DNA from: Streptococcus mitis
Lineage (GTDB): Bacteria > Bacillota > Bacilli > Lactobacillales > Streptococcaceae
NCBI RefSeq assembly: GCF_002005545.1
Contig: NZ_LBMT01000001.1
Location: 1,448,301-1,512,300, forward strand
Direction of reading: 5' to 3'
DNA length: 64,000 nt
The notes under the pieces: generated by a model
What the model saw: only the letters and a program-made list of their open reading frames with translations
Told to the model about the DNA's origin: nothing
Databases searched by the model: none
Shown here: positions 52,614 through 60,744 of the stretch, in pieces
Layout: each line of letters opens with the position of its first letter
Numbering within the stretch: position 1 is the first letter of the stretch
Program-made: the position numbers and the translations under genes

Positions 52614-53489
52614 ATGAGAAATGTAAGAGTTGCAGCCATTCAGATGCAATGCGCTAAGGATGTGGCAACAAATATCCAAACCGCAGAGCGTTTAGTACGT
52701 CAGGCTGCAGAACAAGGCGCACAAATTATTCTCTTGCCTGAGTTGTTTGAACGTCCCTATTTCTGTCAGGAACGTCAGTATGACTACTACCAGCATGCCC
52801 AGTCGATGACAGACAATACAGCTATTCAGCATTTTAAAGTCCTTGCTAAAGAACTAAAGGTCGTTTTACCAATCAGTTTCTATGAAAAAGATGGCAATGT
52901 CTTGTATAACTCTATTGCTGTCATTGATGCAGATGGGGAAGTGCTGGGTGTTTATCGAAAGACCCACATACCAGATGACCATTATTATCAAGAAAAGTTC
53001 TATTTCACGCCTGGCAACACTGGTTTCAAGGTCTGGGATACTCGCTATGCCAAGATTGGGATCGGTATCTGTTGGGATCAATGGTTCCCTGAAACAGCGC
53101 GCTGTCTTGCATTGAATGGTGCTGAATTGCTCTTTTATCCAACAGCCATCGGTTCAGAGCCGATTTTGGATACAGATAGTTGTGGTCATTGGCAACGTAC
53201 CATGCAAGGGCACGCAGCAGCAAATATTGTTCCAGTTATCGCAGCCAATCGCTATGGTTTAGAGGAAGTCACTCCAAGTGAGGAAAATGGTGGACAGAGT
53301 TCCAGTCTTGACTTCTACGGTTCATCCTTTATAACGGATGAAACAGGAGCTATTCTAGAGCGAGCTGAAAGACAAGGTGAAGCTGTTCTGTTAGCTACTT
53401 ATGACCTAGACAAGGGAGCAAGTGAACGCCTAAACTGGGGCTTGTTTCGAGATAGAAGACCCGAAATGTATCAACGAATTACGGACTAG
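52614..53489 (+). CDS. aguB: N-carbamoylputrescine amidase
   Basis: This encodes 291 residues of the nitrilase superfamily. The catalytic triad is Glu43 (LLPELFERPYF), Lys116 (YRKTHIPD) and Cys153 (GIGICWDQWFPE). It converts N-carbamoylputrescine to putrescine, completing the agmatine route and feeding the carboxyspermidine enzymes. AGGAGA lies before the ATG, 9 nt after aguA. Confidence 0.95.
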   Translation: MRNVRVAAIQMQCAKDVATNIQTAERLVRQAAEQGAQIILLPELFERPYFCQERQYDYYQHAQSMTDNTAIQHFKVLAKELKVVLPISFYEKDGNVLYNSIAVIDADGEVLGVYRKTHIPDDHYYQEKFYFTPGNTGFKVWDTRYAKIGIGICWDQWFPETARCLALNGAELLFYPTAIGSEPILDTDSCGHWQRTMQGHAAANIVPVIAANRYGLEEVTPSEENGGQSSSLDFYGSSFITDETGAILERAERQGEAVLLATYDLDKGASERLNWGLFRDRRPEMYQRITD

Positions 53490-53591
53490 TAGGGGAGAAA
53501 TGAGAGATTCATTCTGCTAGACTCGTTTTCACTAGCAACTATAAGGATACTAGGTCATCTAGCAAGTGGATTTTACATTTTAACCCTCTAA

Positions 53592-53626
53592 GGCTTTCTC
53601 GCGCTTTGATGCGAGAAGCTTTTCTG
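53592..53626 (+). terminator. intrinsic terminator of the polyamine operon
   Basis: CTTTCTCGC and GCGAGAAGC pair around CGCTTTGAT, followed by TTTTCTGTTT. Confidence 0.75.
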
Positions 53627-53679
53627 TTTAAGCTTTATCAATAAAACATGCTATAATAGTTGCAGAAAGGTTGGTATTT

Positions 53680-54381
53680 ATGGCTAGAATATTGGTTATT
53701 GAAGACAATAGTGACATTCAAGAGATTTTGCGAACACTTCTTACTGAGGAACATGAGGTGATTCAAGCCTTTTCTGGTACAGAAGGAATCATGCTTTTTG
53801 ACCAAGGTGGGATTGACCTCGTTTTGCTCGATATCATGCTTCCTGGGAAAAATGGGGATCAGGTTTTAATAGCCATCAGGGAACAAAGTCAAATTCCAGT
53901 CATTATGCTAACGGCTTTGAGCGATAAGAAGCTAATCAGTCAATACCTTTTAGACGGTGCCAATGATTACATAGTCAAACCTTTTGATTTGGACGAAGTC
54001 TTTGCTAGAGTTACTGTTCAATTACGACAAAGTGCAGAAAAACAGCCTATGGAAATAGGAAAAACTGAAAATCTGCCACAAAACTTGAAAAATATCCAGT
54101 TTGATGCAGAAAGTTTTGAAATCAAAAATAGTCAGGAAGCGATTCGCCTTGCCAAAAAAGAATGCTTGATTCTCCAAACTCTCCTTAAACATCCTAAGAA
54201 AATTTTCACCAAGGAAGAACTTTATGAATTTGTCTGGGAGGAGAGCTATCTACCTGGAGATAATACCCTCAATACGCATTTGAGTAATCTTCGTAAAAAA
54301 TTAAACCAGCTTGACCCAAATCAAGAATATATTGAAACCATCTGGGGAGTTGGGGTAAGATTAAAAGGAGACAAGCAATGA
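53680..54381 (+). CDS. OmpR-family response regulator
   Basis: This encodes 233 residues from ATG 53680 (GAAAGG upstream; an in-frame TTG at 53671 is less likely). The receiver domain has IEDNSD, the phosphorylated Asp51 (LVLLDIMLPG) and the Lys in YIVKPFD. The winged-helix output domain (about 138-232) ends in YIETIWGVGVRL. An extended -10 (TGCTATAAT, 53649-53657) lies upstream. It is coupled by a 4-nt overlap to the kinase. The facing ABC-2 transporter genes suggest control of peptide-antibiotic or bacteriocin immunity. Confidence 0.92.
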   Translation: MARILVIEDNSDIQEILRTLLTEEHEVIQAFSGTEGIMLFDQGGIDLVLLDIMLPGKNGDQVLIAIREQSQIPVIMLTALSDKKLISQYLLDGANDYIVKPFDLDEVFARVTVQLRQSAEKQPMEIGKTENLPQNLKNIQFDAESFEIKNSQEAIRLAKKECLILQTLLKHPKKIFTKEELYEFVWEESYLPGDNTLNTHLSNLRKKLNQLDPNQEYIETIWGVGVRLKGDKQ

Positions 54382-55256
54382 CCTACATGATAATCTTTAT
54401 CCTACTGGTACTCTTAATTATTTTATCGATTGCATTGATTCGCTACCATCTAGCACTTAAAAACTTGAGTCAACAGATTGAAGACAAGATTCTTACGGGT
54501 AGTATGAAAAGAGTCGGAATCAGCATTTTTTCCAAACATTTTTTACATCTCTACCAGCAGATTGAGAATCTATTTCAGGAAGTAGAGCAATCTCGATTGG
54601 TTATGAAGAGGGAAAAGCAGACTCTGGATATGGCCATCAGCAATATTGCCCATGATATTCGGACACCTCTGACTATCGCTTCAGGCTACACCCAACAATT
54701 GATAAAGTCTCCTGAAGACAAAGCAGAAACCTTACAAAAAATAGCCCAGCATCTTGATTTAGTTTCCAAACGTTTGGAGGCTCTCCTAGAATACCGTCGT
54801 TTGATGGAAGGAGCTGTCAAACCGAAACTGGAAGAAGTGGACCTTTCAGCTTTTATCACCAAGAAGACTCTTGCTTACTATGATGTTTTTCAGGCGGCAA
54901 ATATCACGCTTGATTTTAAGGTTGAAGATGGTTTAAAAATGAGGACTGATGAAGACTTGCTGGATCGAATTTTACAAAATCTGCTTGGAAATGTCCTCAA
55001 GCATGGCAAGGAAGAAGCGCGTCTATCTTTGAGAAAGGAAAAGGAACAGCTTGTTTTAGAGATTGCAAACCTTGTCAAACAGCCCATCAAAAGAATAGAA
55101 AATCTCAGCAACCGTTTTTATTCTGAAAATCTATCAGACACCGAAGAATCCTCTGGTTTAGGCCTTTATATCACTGAGGAATTATGCCATCTTCTCGGTA
55201 CAGAGATGAAACTAAGCACAGATGGACAGTGGTTGTCGGTTTTCATTTACTTTTAA
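54378..55256 (+). CDS. sensor histidine kinase
   Basis: This encodes 292 residues. One N-terminal membrane helix (about 3-23) is followed directly by a cytosolic linker, the HisKA box ISNIAHDIRTPLTIA (His92), and an ATPase domain with the N-box ILQNLLGNVLKHG and G-box SSGLGLYITEE. Unlike BceS-type kinases (two spans) only one clear span and no extracellular sensor are visible, so it may depend on a partner to sense the signal. Confidence 0.9.
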   Translation: MTYMIIFILLVLLIILSIALIRYHLALKNLSQQIEDKILTGSMKRVGISIFSKHFLHLYQQIENLFQEVEQSRLVMKREKQTLDMAISNIAHDIRTPLTIASGYTQQLIKSPEDKAETLQKIAQHLDLVSKRLEALLEYRRLMEGAVKPKLEEVDLSAFITKKTLAYYDVFQAANITLDFKVEDGLKMRTDEDLLDRILQNLLGNVLKHGKEEARLSLRKEKEQLVLEIANLVKQPIKRIENLSNRFYSENLSDTEESSGLGLYITEELCHLLGTEMKLSTDGQWLSVFIYF

Positions 55257-55263
55257 CGAAATA

Positions 55264-55297
55264 AACCTCCTCTGTAGGCTAGAGGAGGTTATTTTTT
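55264..55297. terminator. bidirectional terminator between kinase and ABC-2 permease genes
   Basis: AACCTCCTCT (55264-55273) pairs perfectly with AGAGGAGGTT (55281-55290), followed by ATTTTTT. It ends both converging units. Confidence 0.88.
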
Positions 55298-56048
55298 ATA
55301 AACTTTTCTTTTTGAAAACTGCCAGTCCACTTAGATTAAAGATTACAATAACAGCTAAGGTAACTATAAGTGTATAGAAAATGGATTCACTATTAGCAGT
55401 CATAGCATAGAAAAACTGCAATGATAAATATGGCAAAATTTTGATACTTGGGAAGATGAGCATTGGCATAGAAAGTAAGATAGAGCTGACCAAATAGCCA
55501 ATAAATACTGCAAGATAAGAATGACTAACATAGAGGATGAAGGAAACAATGGAAAGCCAAGCAAGGAGGCAAAGGAATTGAAGGGAAATGGTTATCAGTA
55601 GATTGCCAATAAAGCCATCAGGCATAGTGCCAAATCCATTTAAGATAGTTGCTGGAATAAAGGCAATCACAAGGCTGATGATAACTTGCAAGAGTGCAAT
55701 ACAAGTCAATACAAAGGCTTTTGCAAGGAAAAACTCGGTACGAGAAACACCCACTGTTAAATTATTTTTATAGAGTTTGCCGATTAAATCAACTCCAAGA
55801 ACGAGGCAGGCTAGAACTATGCAGAGAAAAACGAGGTTTGAACCTTGACTAGATGCGTTAATCAGGGCTTGTACACCGTCCCAGCCATGGGTTGGAATTT
55901 CTGGCTCTTGTGTCTGGATTGCCATCAGATGGCCAGTAGCCCCAAAAATAGCCCCCATTAACATGAGTATAAAGAGAATGAATTCTGTAATCCAAAAACC
56001 TTTGGAACGGAAAAGACGGTAAAAGTCTGCTTGAATGGTATGTATCAT
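55296..56048 (-). CDS. ABC-2 type transporter permease (lantibiotic-immunity-like)
   Basis: This encodes 250 residues with six membrane helices. It starts MIHTIQADFYRLFRSKGFW, typical of ABC-2 permeases encoded beside BcrA-like ATPases (LanEFG or BcrAB). A long loop after helix one (QTQEPEIPTHGWDGVQ) faces outward. It is encoded 10 nt after the ATPase gene. It probably exports or clears a peptide or lipid. Confidence 0.82.
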   Translation of the reverse strand: MIHTIQADFYRLFRSKGFWITEFILFILMLMGAIFGATGHLMAIQTQEPEIPTHGWDGVQALINASSQGSNLVFLCIVLACLVLGVDLIGKLYKNNLTVGVSRTEFFLAKAFVLTCIALLQVIISLVIAFIPATILNGFGTMPDGFIGNLLITISLQFLCLLAWLSIVSFILYVSHSYLAVFIGYLVSSILLSMPMLIFPSIKILPYLSLQFFYAMTANSESIFYTLIVTLAVIVIFNLSGLAVFKKKSL

Positions 56049-56058
56049 GATTTTTCTC

Positions 56059-56967
56059 CTATTGGACCAATTGAGTGAAGTATTCTTCTAGGTTTTGACG
56101 GGCATAGTAAATCTCGTCAATGTCAACATCTGCCAAGGTTAATTCTTTGAGAATCTGTTTGACATCTTGTTCCTGACCAAAGATATGGATTTCATTTTCT
56201 GGATTAACAACCTTGAACTGGAGCTGGATTTGTTCTTTCAATACTTGACAAGCTTTCTCTTGATCAGCTGTCTTAAGAACAATGTAATCCTCACTTAGTG
56301 TTTCAAATTCAGCTTTGCTGATTTCACGGATAATCTTTCCTTGATCTAAAATACCAAAGCGATTAGCTAGGAGATAGAGTTCTGACAAGATATGGCTAGA
56401 GATGAGAATGGTTATCCCTTTTTCTTGATTGAGCCGTTGAATCATGAGTCGAAACTCTTTGATACCTATTGGGTCGAGACCGTTGATAGGTTCATCTAAG
56501 ATTAGGAAATCTGGTTTGGATAGGAGGGCAATGGCAATACCAAGTCTTTGTTTCATTCCTAGCGAGAAATCACGAAAGATTTTCTTACCTGTATCTGCCA
56601 AACCTACATAGTCCAGGGTTTCTCGAATGACTTGATCAGCATTTGGAATATGGCGAATCATACAGTAATATTTCAGGTTTTGATAGGCTGTTAAGTGATT
56701 ATGAGCTACAGGTGATTCGATAACTGAACCTACTCGAGATAGAGACTTGCTCCATTCATTTTCCGAATGGCTAGAGAAGAGGGAAACTGTTCCTTTATCC
56801 GCAAAGAGTAGTTGCGTAATGATTTTTATCAAGGTGGTTTTCCCAGCTCCGTTCTTCCCGATAAGTCCATAAATATCTCCCTCTCTTATCGTTAGATGAA
56901 GATCCTGAAGAATAGCTTGTTTGTCAAAGTTTTTGGACAATCCATGAATGTCGAGTACTGTTTTCAT
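56059..56967 (-). CDS. ABC transporter ATPase (BcrA-like)
   Basis: This encodes 302 residues from ATG 56967 (AAAGGAGA upstream; the frame to 57021 lacks a ribosome site). Walker A GKNGAGKTT, signature FSLGMKQRLG, Walker B FLILDEPINGLD and H-loop ISSH are present. The C-terminal extension (about 215-302) is usual for BcrA/LanF ATPases. With the permease it forms a two-gene system convergent with the two-component genes, a common arrangement for cationic-peptide or bacitracin protection. Confidence 0.88.
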   Translation of the reverse strand: MKTVLDIHGLSKNFDKQAILQDLHLTIREGDIYGLIGKNGAGKTTLIKIITQLLFADKGTVSLFSSHSENEWSKSLSRVGSVIESPVAHNHLTAYQNLKYYCMIRHIPNADQVIRETLDYVGLADTGKKIFRDFSLGMKQRLGIAIALLSKPDFLILDEPINGLDPIGIKEFRLMIQRLNQEKGITILISSHILSELYLLANRFGILDQGKIIREISKAEFETLSEDYIVLKTADQEKACQVLKEQIQLQFKVVNPENEIHIFGQEQDVKQILKELTLADVDIDEIYYARQNLEEYFTQLVQ

Positions 56968-57078
56968 GATTCTCTCCTTTTGATTTATTTTGATAATTTT
57001 AGTATAAAGCATAGAAATCAAAGAAAGCTCAAGAATTTCTAAAGAGTTTCTAAAGTTTTAGGAATTCTTAAATATCAA

Positions 57079-57102
57079 AACCCAGTTGACACGAACTGGG
57101 TT
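57079..57102. terminator. terminator of the Cof-type phosphatase gene
   Basis: AACCCAGTT and AACTGGGTT form a 9-bp stem; read leftward it is followed by TTGATATTT. Confidence 0.75.
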
Positions 57103-57108
57103 TCTTAA

Positions 57109-57918
57109 TTATAAAATATATTTCTCAATGGCACTCGCAACGCCGTCTTCTTCGTTGCTTGCTGTAACGGCATCCGCAAGAGATTTGACATAATCGCTGG
57201 CATTTCCCATTGCAATGCCAAGTCCTGCAAACTGGAGCATTTCGATATCGTTATTGGCATCGCCCATGGCCATAATTTCTGATGGCTCAATCTTCAAAAT
57301 CTCTGCTAGTCGAGAAAGAGCAGTGGCCTTTGTCGTTCCAAGTGGCATAGCTTCATAAATGACAGGCTGCGAACGAACTCCACTGAATCGTTGGCAGAGT
57401 TCCTCAGCAAAACGCTTCTCAAAATCGTCTGTTTGGCTCTCTGTCCCCAAAAACATCCCTTGGAACATGCGATACTTGCCACTAGTCGCTTCCTCAAGGG
57501 AAATTTCAGTCAGGTCTGAAAAAACTAGGTCGGCATCATTTTGGATGACTTGATTGGGCTTGCCACCGAGGACAAAATAATGTTCCTCATCAAAAAGAGT
57601 CAACTGAACATCACTTTTTTCAGCTAGGTCATAGAGGTATTCGATGTCTGCTGGACTAAGTTCTTGCCAATCAACCAGACTCCAATCACTTGTCTGGTGA
57701 GTTGAGCAACCGTTGTTAACAATCACATACTCATTCTGGAGGTCAAGTCCCAGTTTTTGATAGTAGGGGAGGACACCGAAAAGCGGGCGACCCGTACAGA
57801 GAACCAGTTTGACACCTTTTTCAATAGCTTGGTGAATAGCAGTAATGTGAGCTTGTGGGATTTCCTTGGCTTCATTGAGGAGGGTTCCGTCCATATCCAA
57901 GGCTAGTAGTTTAATCAT
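57109..57918 (-). CDS. Cof-type HAD phosphatase (YidA-like)
   Basis: This encodes 269 residues. HAD motif I is LLALDMDGTLL with the nucleophile Asp, motif II LVLCTGRPL, and motif IV IMAMGDANNDIEML; the type IIB cap lies in between (about 85-190). Such enzymes dephosphorylate sugar phosphates, flavin precursors or nucleotide derivatives; the substrate is not evident. GAAGGAAG precedes the ATG and an extended -10 (TGCTATAAT on the minus strand, about 57947-57955) lies upstream. Confidence 0.92.
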   Translation of the reverse strand: MIKLLALDMDGTLLNEAKEIPQAHITAIHQAIEKGVKLVLCTGRPLFGVLPYYQKLGLDLQNEYVIVNNGCSTHQTSDWSLVDWQELSPADIEYLYDLAEKSDVQLTLFDEEHYFVLGGKPNQVIQNDADLVFSDLTEISLEEATSGKYRMFQGMFLGTESQTDDFEKRFAEELCQRFSGVRSQPVIYEAMPLGTTKATALSRLAEILKIEPSEIMAMGDANNDIEMLQFAGLGIAMGNASDYVKSLADAVTASNEEDGVASAIEKYIL

Positions 57919-58094
57919 AAGACTTCCTTCTTTATCTTTTGATATTATTATAGCATATTTTGGAGAATAAAATGGTAAAAGGAACGAGACTAATTGATTT
58001 TACAGTTTAGGATGTTGGGAGAATGTTTATTAGAAAAGGTTACACGTTATTCAATTAAGTAGATAATTATATTTGGCAAGCTGGTCAAAAAAAC

Positions 58095-58145
58095 AGAGGA
58101 TTTAAGATGAAAAATGTGTTATTCATCTTAAATCCTCTGTTTTCC
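58095..58145. terminator. strong bidirectional terminator of the small membrane protein gene
   Basis: AGAGGATTTAAGATGA (58095-58110) and its perfect complement (58123-58138) make a 16-bp stem; the left flank reads as T-rich on the minus strand. Confidence 0.9.
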
Positions 58146-58187
58146 TTAATTTTTTACAAATCAACTTGATTAGACGTGGGGTATGAT

Positions 58188-58475
58188 TTATCTTCTAAAT
58201 TTTCGTTTGATAATAGAGCGTTGGACTTTTAAAACAAGTAAGCTAAATCCGATTGCTGCGACAAATGCAAGAGCAGTTGATAATTTTAATGCTAAAAAGA
58301 TAAAACTAAAGATAGCAATACAGATACAAAAAACAGCAATATTAACAAAAAATAGGATTTCCTTGAGATTGGCATTAGATTGTGCTTCAGGTGTATAATC
58401 TTGATAGCGAGGAATCTGATGATTTAATTCTTCTTGATAGTCTACCTCATAGGATTGTAATTTTCTTACAGGCAT
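58188..58475 (-). CDS. small two-span membrane protein, unknown function
   Basis: This encodes 95 residues. A hydrophilic N-terminus (about 1-37) precedes two hydrophobic helices (ILFFVNIAVFCICIAIFSFI, then LSTALAFVAAIGFSLLVL) and a basic tail (KVQRSIIKRKFRR). AAGGAGAGA lies before the ATG. It resembles uncharacterised streptococcal membrane proteins; its strong terminator supports a real transcription unit. Confidence 0.7.
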   Translation of the reverse strand: MPVRKLQSYEVDYQEELNHQIPRYQDYTPEAQSNANLKEILFFVNIAVFCICIAIFSFIFLALKLSTALAFVAAIGFSLLVLKVQRSIIKRKFRR

Positions 58476-58567
58476 TATTCTCTCCTTAACTGTACATACC
58501 TATTTTATCATTTTTTAATCGAATAATTATTACAGTAAGGTTACAAAAAGAATAAAGTCCCTTTTCA

Positions 58568-58604
58568 TTTTCAAACTATTGTTCAGGACACGATAGTTTG
58601 AAAA
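58568..58604. repeat. 12-bp inverted repeat
   Basis: TTTTCAAACTAT and ATAGTTTGAAAA flank a 13-base centre (TGTTCAGGACACG). It has no T-run. It could be an operator or a mobile-repeat end. Confidence 0.6.
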
Positions 58605-58678
58605 TAATAGTACGCATAATATTAAGGTTGTTAAACACCTATTAAAAATAGATTAGTAGAAATTGAAACAGTACATTA

Positions 58679-58785
58679 ATATTCTTCAAAACAAGTTAGC
58701 GTCATCTTGTATTAGGTATATGTTACTGATTTAGCCAGTTTTATCTATAATCAAAAAGCTGTTCTTTGATTTTTATTGAGTATAT
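58679..58785. repeat. degenerate BOX element (boxA-boxC, no boxB)
   Basis: The left part (ATATTCTTCAAAAC, TTAGCGTCATCTTG, GGTATATGTTACTGA) parallels boxA, and the right end CTTTGATTTTTATTGAGTAT parallels boxC of the pneumococcal BOX repeat as I remember it. Many substitutions show it is old. Confidence 0.65.
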
Positions 58786-58823
58786 AGACTGCAAATTGCG
58801 CTTAAAAATGGTATAATGGTAAA

Positions 58824-59081
58824 GTTATATAGTCCCGATAAGATGGTAGGTATTTATCACTAAGAGTTTTCCTATCAGTACTTTGTAATTTGCAAAGACT
58901 GACGGCTCCAAAGTAGTCGCTCGTCATTCTACGGTTGCCGCTATAACGCGGTCACCCTATGCGCCTTACTAGCTTCAGAAATAAAAAAGTGTCGTTTTTA
59001 TTTCTGAAGCTAGTAACTCTTAGAAAATGAAAATACCTATCAGTACTTTGTAACTCTATAACACTATTTTTAAGGGGGGAC
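58824..59081 (+). promoter_or_regulatory. SMK (SAM-III) riboswitch with an expanded P3 loop
   Basis: GTTATATAG (58824-58832) pairs with CTCTATAAC (59054-59062); GGTAGGTATTT (58846-58856) pairs with AAATACCTATC (59031-59041); the core CAGTACTTTGTAAC (59041-59054) matches the SMK core; and anti-Shine-Dalgarno GTCCC (58832-58836) matches GGGAC (59077-59081) of the metK ribosome site. When SAM binds, the ribosome site is masked and MetK synthesis stops. The loop of about 170 nt holds a 22-bp hairpin (58966-58987 with 58995-59016) and an extra copy of the core strand. Confidence 0.82.
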
Positions 59082-59087
59082 ATTTTT

Positions 59088-60278
59088 ATGTCAGAACGTA
59101 AATTATTCACGTCTGAGTCTGTATCTGAGGGGCATCCAGATAAGATTGCAGACCAAATTTCAGATGCTATCTTGGATGCTATTTTAGCAAAGGATCCAGA
59201 GGCGCATGTTGCTGCTGAGACAGCTGTATATACTGGTTCTGTCCATGTTTTTGGTGAAATTTCTACAAATGCCTATGTGGATATTAACCGTGTAGTTCGT
59301 GATACCATTGCAGAGATTGGCTATACCAATACCGAGTATGGATTTTCTGCAGAGACAGTGGGAGTCCATCCGTCACTTGTTGAGCAGTCACCCGATATTG
59401 CCCAAGGTGTTAACGAAGCTTTGGAGGTTCGTGGGAATGCAGACCAAGATCCACTTGACTTGATTGGTGCTGGAGACCAAGGTCTCATGTTTGGATTTGC
59501 AGTGGATGAAACAGAAGAGCTCATGCCATTGCCAATTTCACTCAGTCATAAATTGGTTCGTCGTCTGGCAGAACTTCGTAAGTCTGGTGAAATCAGTTAT
59601 CTTCGCCCAGATGCCAAATCACAGGTTACGGTTGAGTACGATGAAAATGACCGTCCGGTACGTGTGGACACAGTCGTTATTTCAACTCAGCACGATCCAG
59701 AAGTCAGCAACGAGCAAATTCACAATGATGTCATTAATAAGGTTATCAAAGAGATTATTCCAGCCTCTTACTTGGATGAGCAAACAAAATTCTTTATCAA
59801 TCCAACTGGTCGCTTTGTAATCGGTGGACCTCAAGGAGACTCAGGCTTGACTGGTCGTAAGATTATCGTGGATACCTATGGTGGCTACTCTCGTCATGGT
59901 GGCGGTGCCTTCTCTGGTAAAGATGCGACTAAGGTGGATCGTTCTGCGTCATATGCGGCTCGCTATATTGCAAAGAATATTGTTGCAGCGGGTCTGGCTA
60001 AGAAGGCAGAAGTGCAATTGGCTTATGCTATCGGTGTTGCTCAACCTGTTTCTGTTCGTATCGATACCTTTGGTACAGGAAGTGTAGCTGAAAGCAAGCT
60101 TGAAAAAGCGGCTCGTCAAATCTTTGACCTTCGTCCTGCAGGAATTATTCAAATGTTGGATCTTAAACGTCCAATCTACCGTCAAACAGCGGCTTATGGA
60201 CACATGGGACGTACAGATATTGACCTTCCATGGGAACGCTTGGACAAGGTAGATGCTTTGAAAGAAGCAGTCAAATAA
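59088..60278 (+). CDS. metK: S-adenosylmethionine synthase
   Basis: This encodes 396 residues. Signatures include [13 protein letters not shown] (ATP-binding), [10 protein letters not shown] and [17 protein letters not shown]. It makes SAM from methionine and ATP in the cytosol. The ribosome site AAGGGGGGAC is unusually G-rich because it must also pair with the riboswitch. A terminator follows at 60286-60309. Confidence 0.97.
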   Translation: MSERKLFTSESVSEGHPDKIADQISDAILDAILAKDPEAHVAAETAVYTGSVHVFGEISTNAYVDINRVVRDTIAEIGYTNTEYGFSAETVGVHPSLVEQSPDIAQGVNEALEVRGNADQDPLDLIGAGDQGLMFGFAVDETEELMPLPISLSHKLVRRLAELRKSGEISYLRPDAKSQVTVEYDENDRPVRVDTVVISTQHDPEVSNEQIHNDVINKVIKEIIPASYLDEQTKFFINPTGRFVIGGPQGDSGLTGRKIIVDTYGGYSRHGGGAFSGKDATKVDRSASYAARYIAKNIVAAGLAKKAEVQLAYAIGVAQPVSVRIDTFGTGSVAESKLEKAARQIFDLRPAGIIQMLDLKRPIYRQTAAYGHMGRTDIDLPWERLDKVDALKEAVK

Positions 60279-60285
60279 AATCTTG

Positions 60286-60309
60286 AGAGGGGGACTTCCC
60301 CTCTTTTTT
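60286..60309 (+). terminator. intrinsic terminator of metK
   Basis: AGAGGGG pairs with CCCCTCT and is followed by TTTTT. Confidence 0.88.
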
Positions 60310-60661
60310 ACTGATAAAACATTTCACATACAAATATAAGACTATAAGACTATAATTAAGTTAGAAATGATAAAGCTAGAAAGAAGTTTACTGCATAAAA
60401 TCTGTACGGTAAGATTAAAATCATGAAAAAGAAAACAATAGCAATTATACAATGTATTTTGTATCTCATAGCTTCTTATATAGCTCTTCAGTTGTGTAGT
60501 ATTAACAGAAGTTTAGTGGGTGAGTTCTTTTTCATTCTGGTTTAGTATTTGGAAACTAGAAAAAGCACTAGATAATGATTCACAATAATAACTCCAAAGA
60601 CTTAGATCTGTTTTGTTTGCAGGTCTAAGTCTTTTTATCACTTTAAAAAAACTGCTATATC
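60310..60661. other. intergenic region with a possible 40-codon gene and a terminator
   Basis: A short frame at 60423-60545 (MKKKTIAIIQCILYLIASYI onward) could be a remnant membrane protein but has no ribosome site, so I do not call it a gene. A hairpin GACTTAGA/TCTAAGTC with TTTTT lies at about 60599-60637. Confidence 0.45.
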
Positions 60662-60692
60662 ATCTTTCCGAAAAACTATAATTTTCTTGAAA
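60662..60692. other. difSL-like chromosome dimer resolution site
   Basis: The 31-base stretch centred on AAAAACTATAATTTTC closely matches the streptococcal difSL site as I recall it (two arms around ACTATAATTTTC). It lies 52 bp before xerS, the position conserved in streptococci and lactococci. It marks the replication terminus region. The right arm overlaps the -35 box of xerS. Confidence 0.82.
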
Positions 60693-60715
60693 AATATATA
60701 AGTCTATGCTATACT
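60687..60715 (+). promoter_or_regulatory. xerS promoter overlapping difSL
   Basis: TTGAAA (60687-60692), 17-bp spacer ending TGC, and TATACT (60710-60715). The spacer and start region carry an inverted repeat (AAGTCTA with TAGACTT). Recombinase bound at difSL would cover the -35 box, allowing autoregulation. Confidence 0.65.
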
Positions 60716-60744
60716 ACTTGTAGACTTATTTATGGAGAAAATAC

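Larger units (their letters stand above)
58476..58823. other. intergenic region with an inverted repeat and a BOX relic
   Basis: No gene is seen. It holds the small gene's promoter region, a perfect inverted repeat at 58568-58604, a degenerate BOX element and the metK promoter (extended -10 TGGTATAAT, 58809-58817). Confidence 0.6.

Noticed and set aside
60423..60545. 40-codon hydrophobic frame after metK
   Set aside because: No ribosome site or promoter; may be a relic but cannot be supported as a gene.
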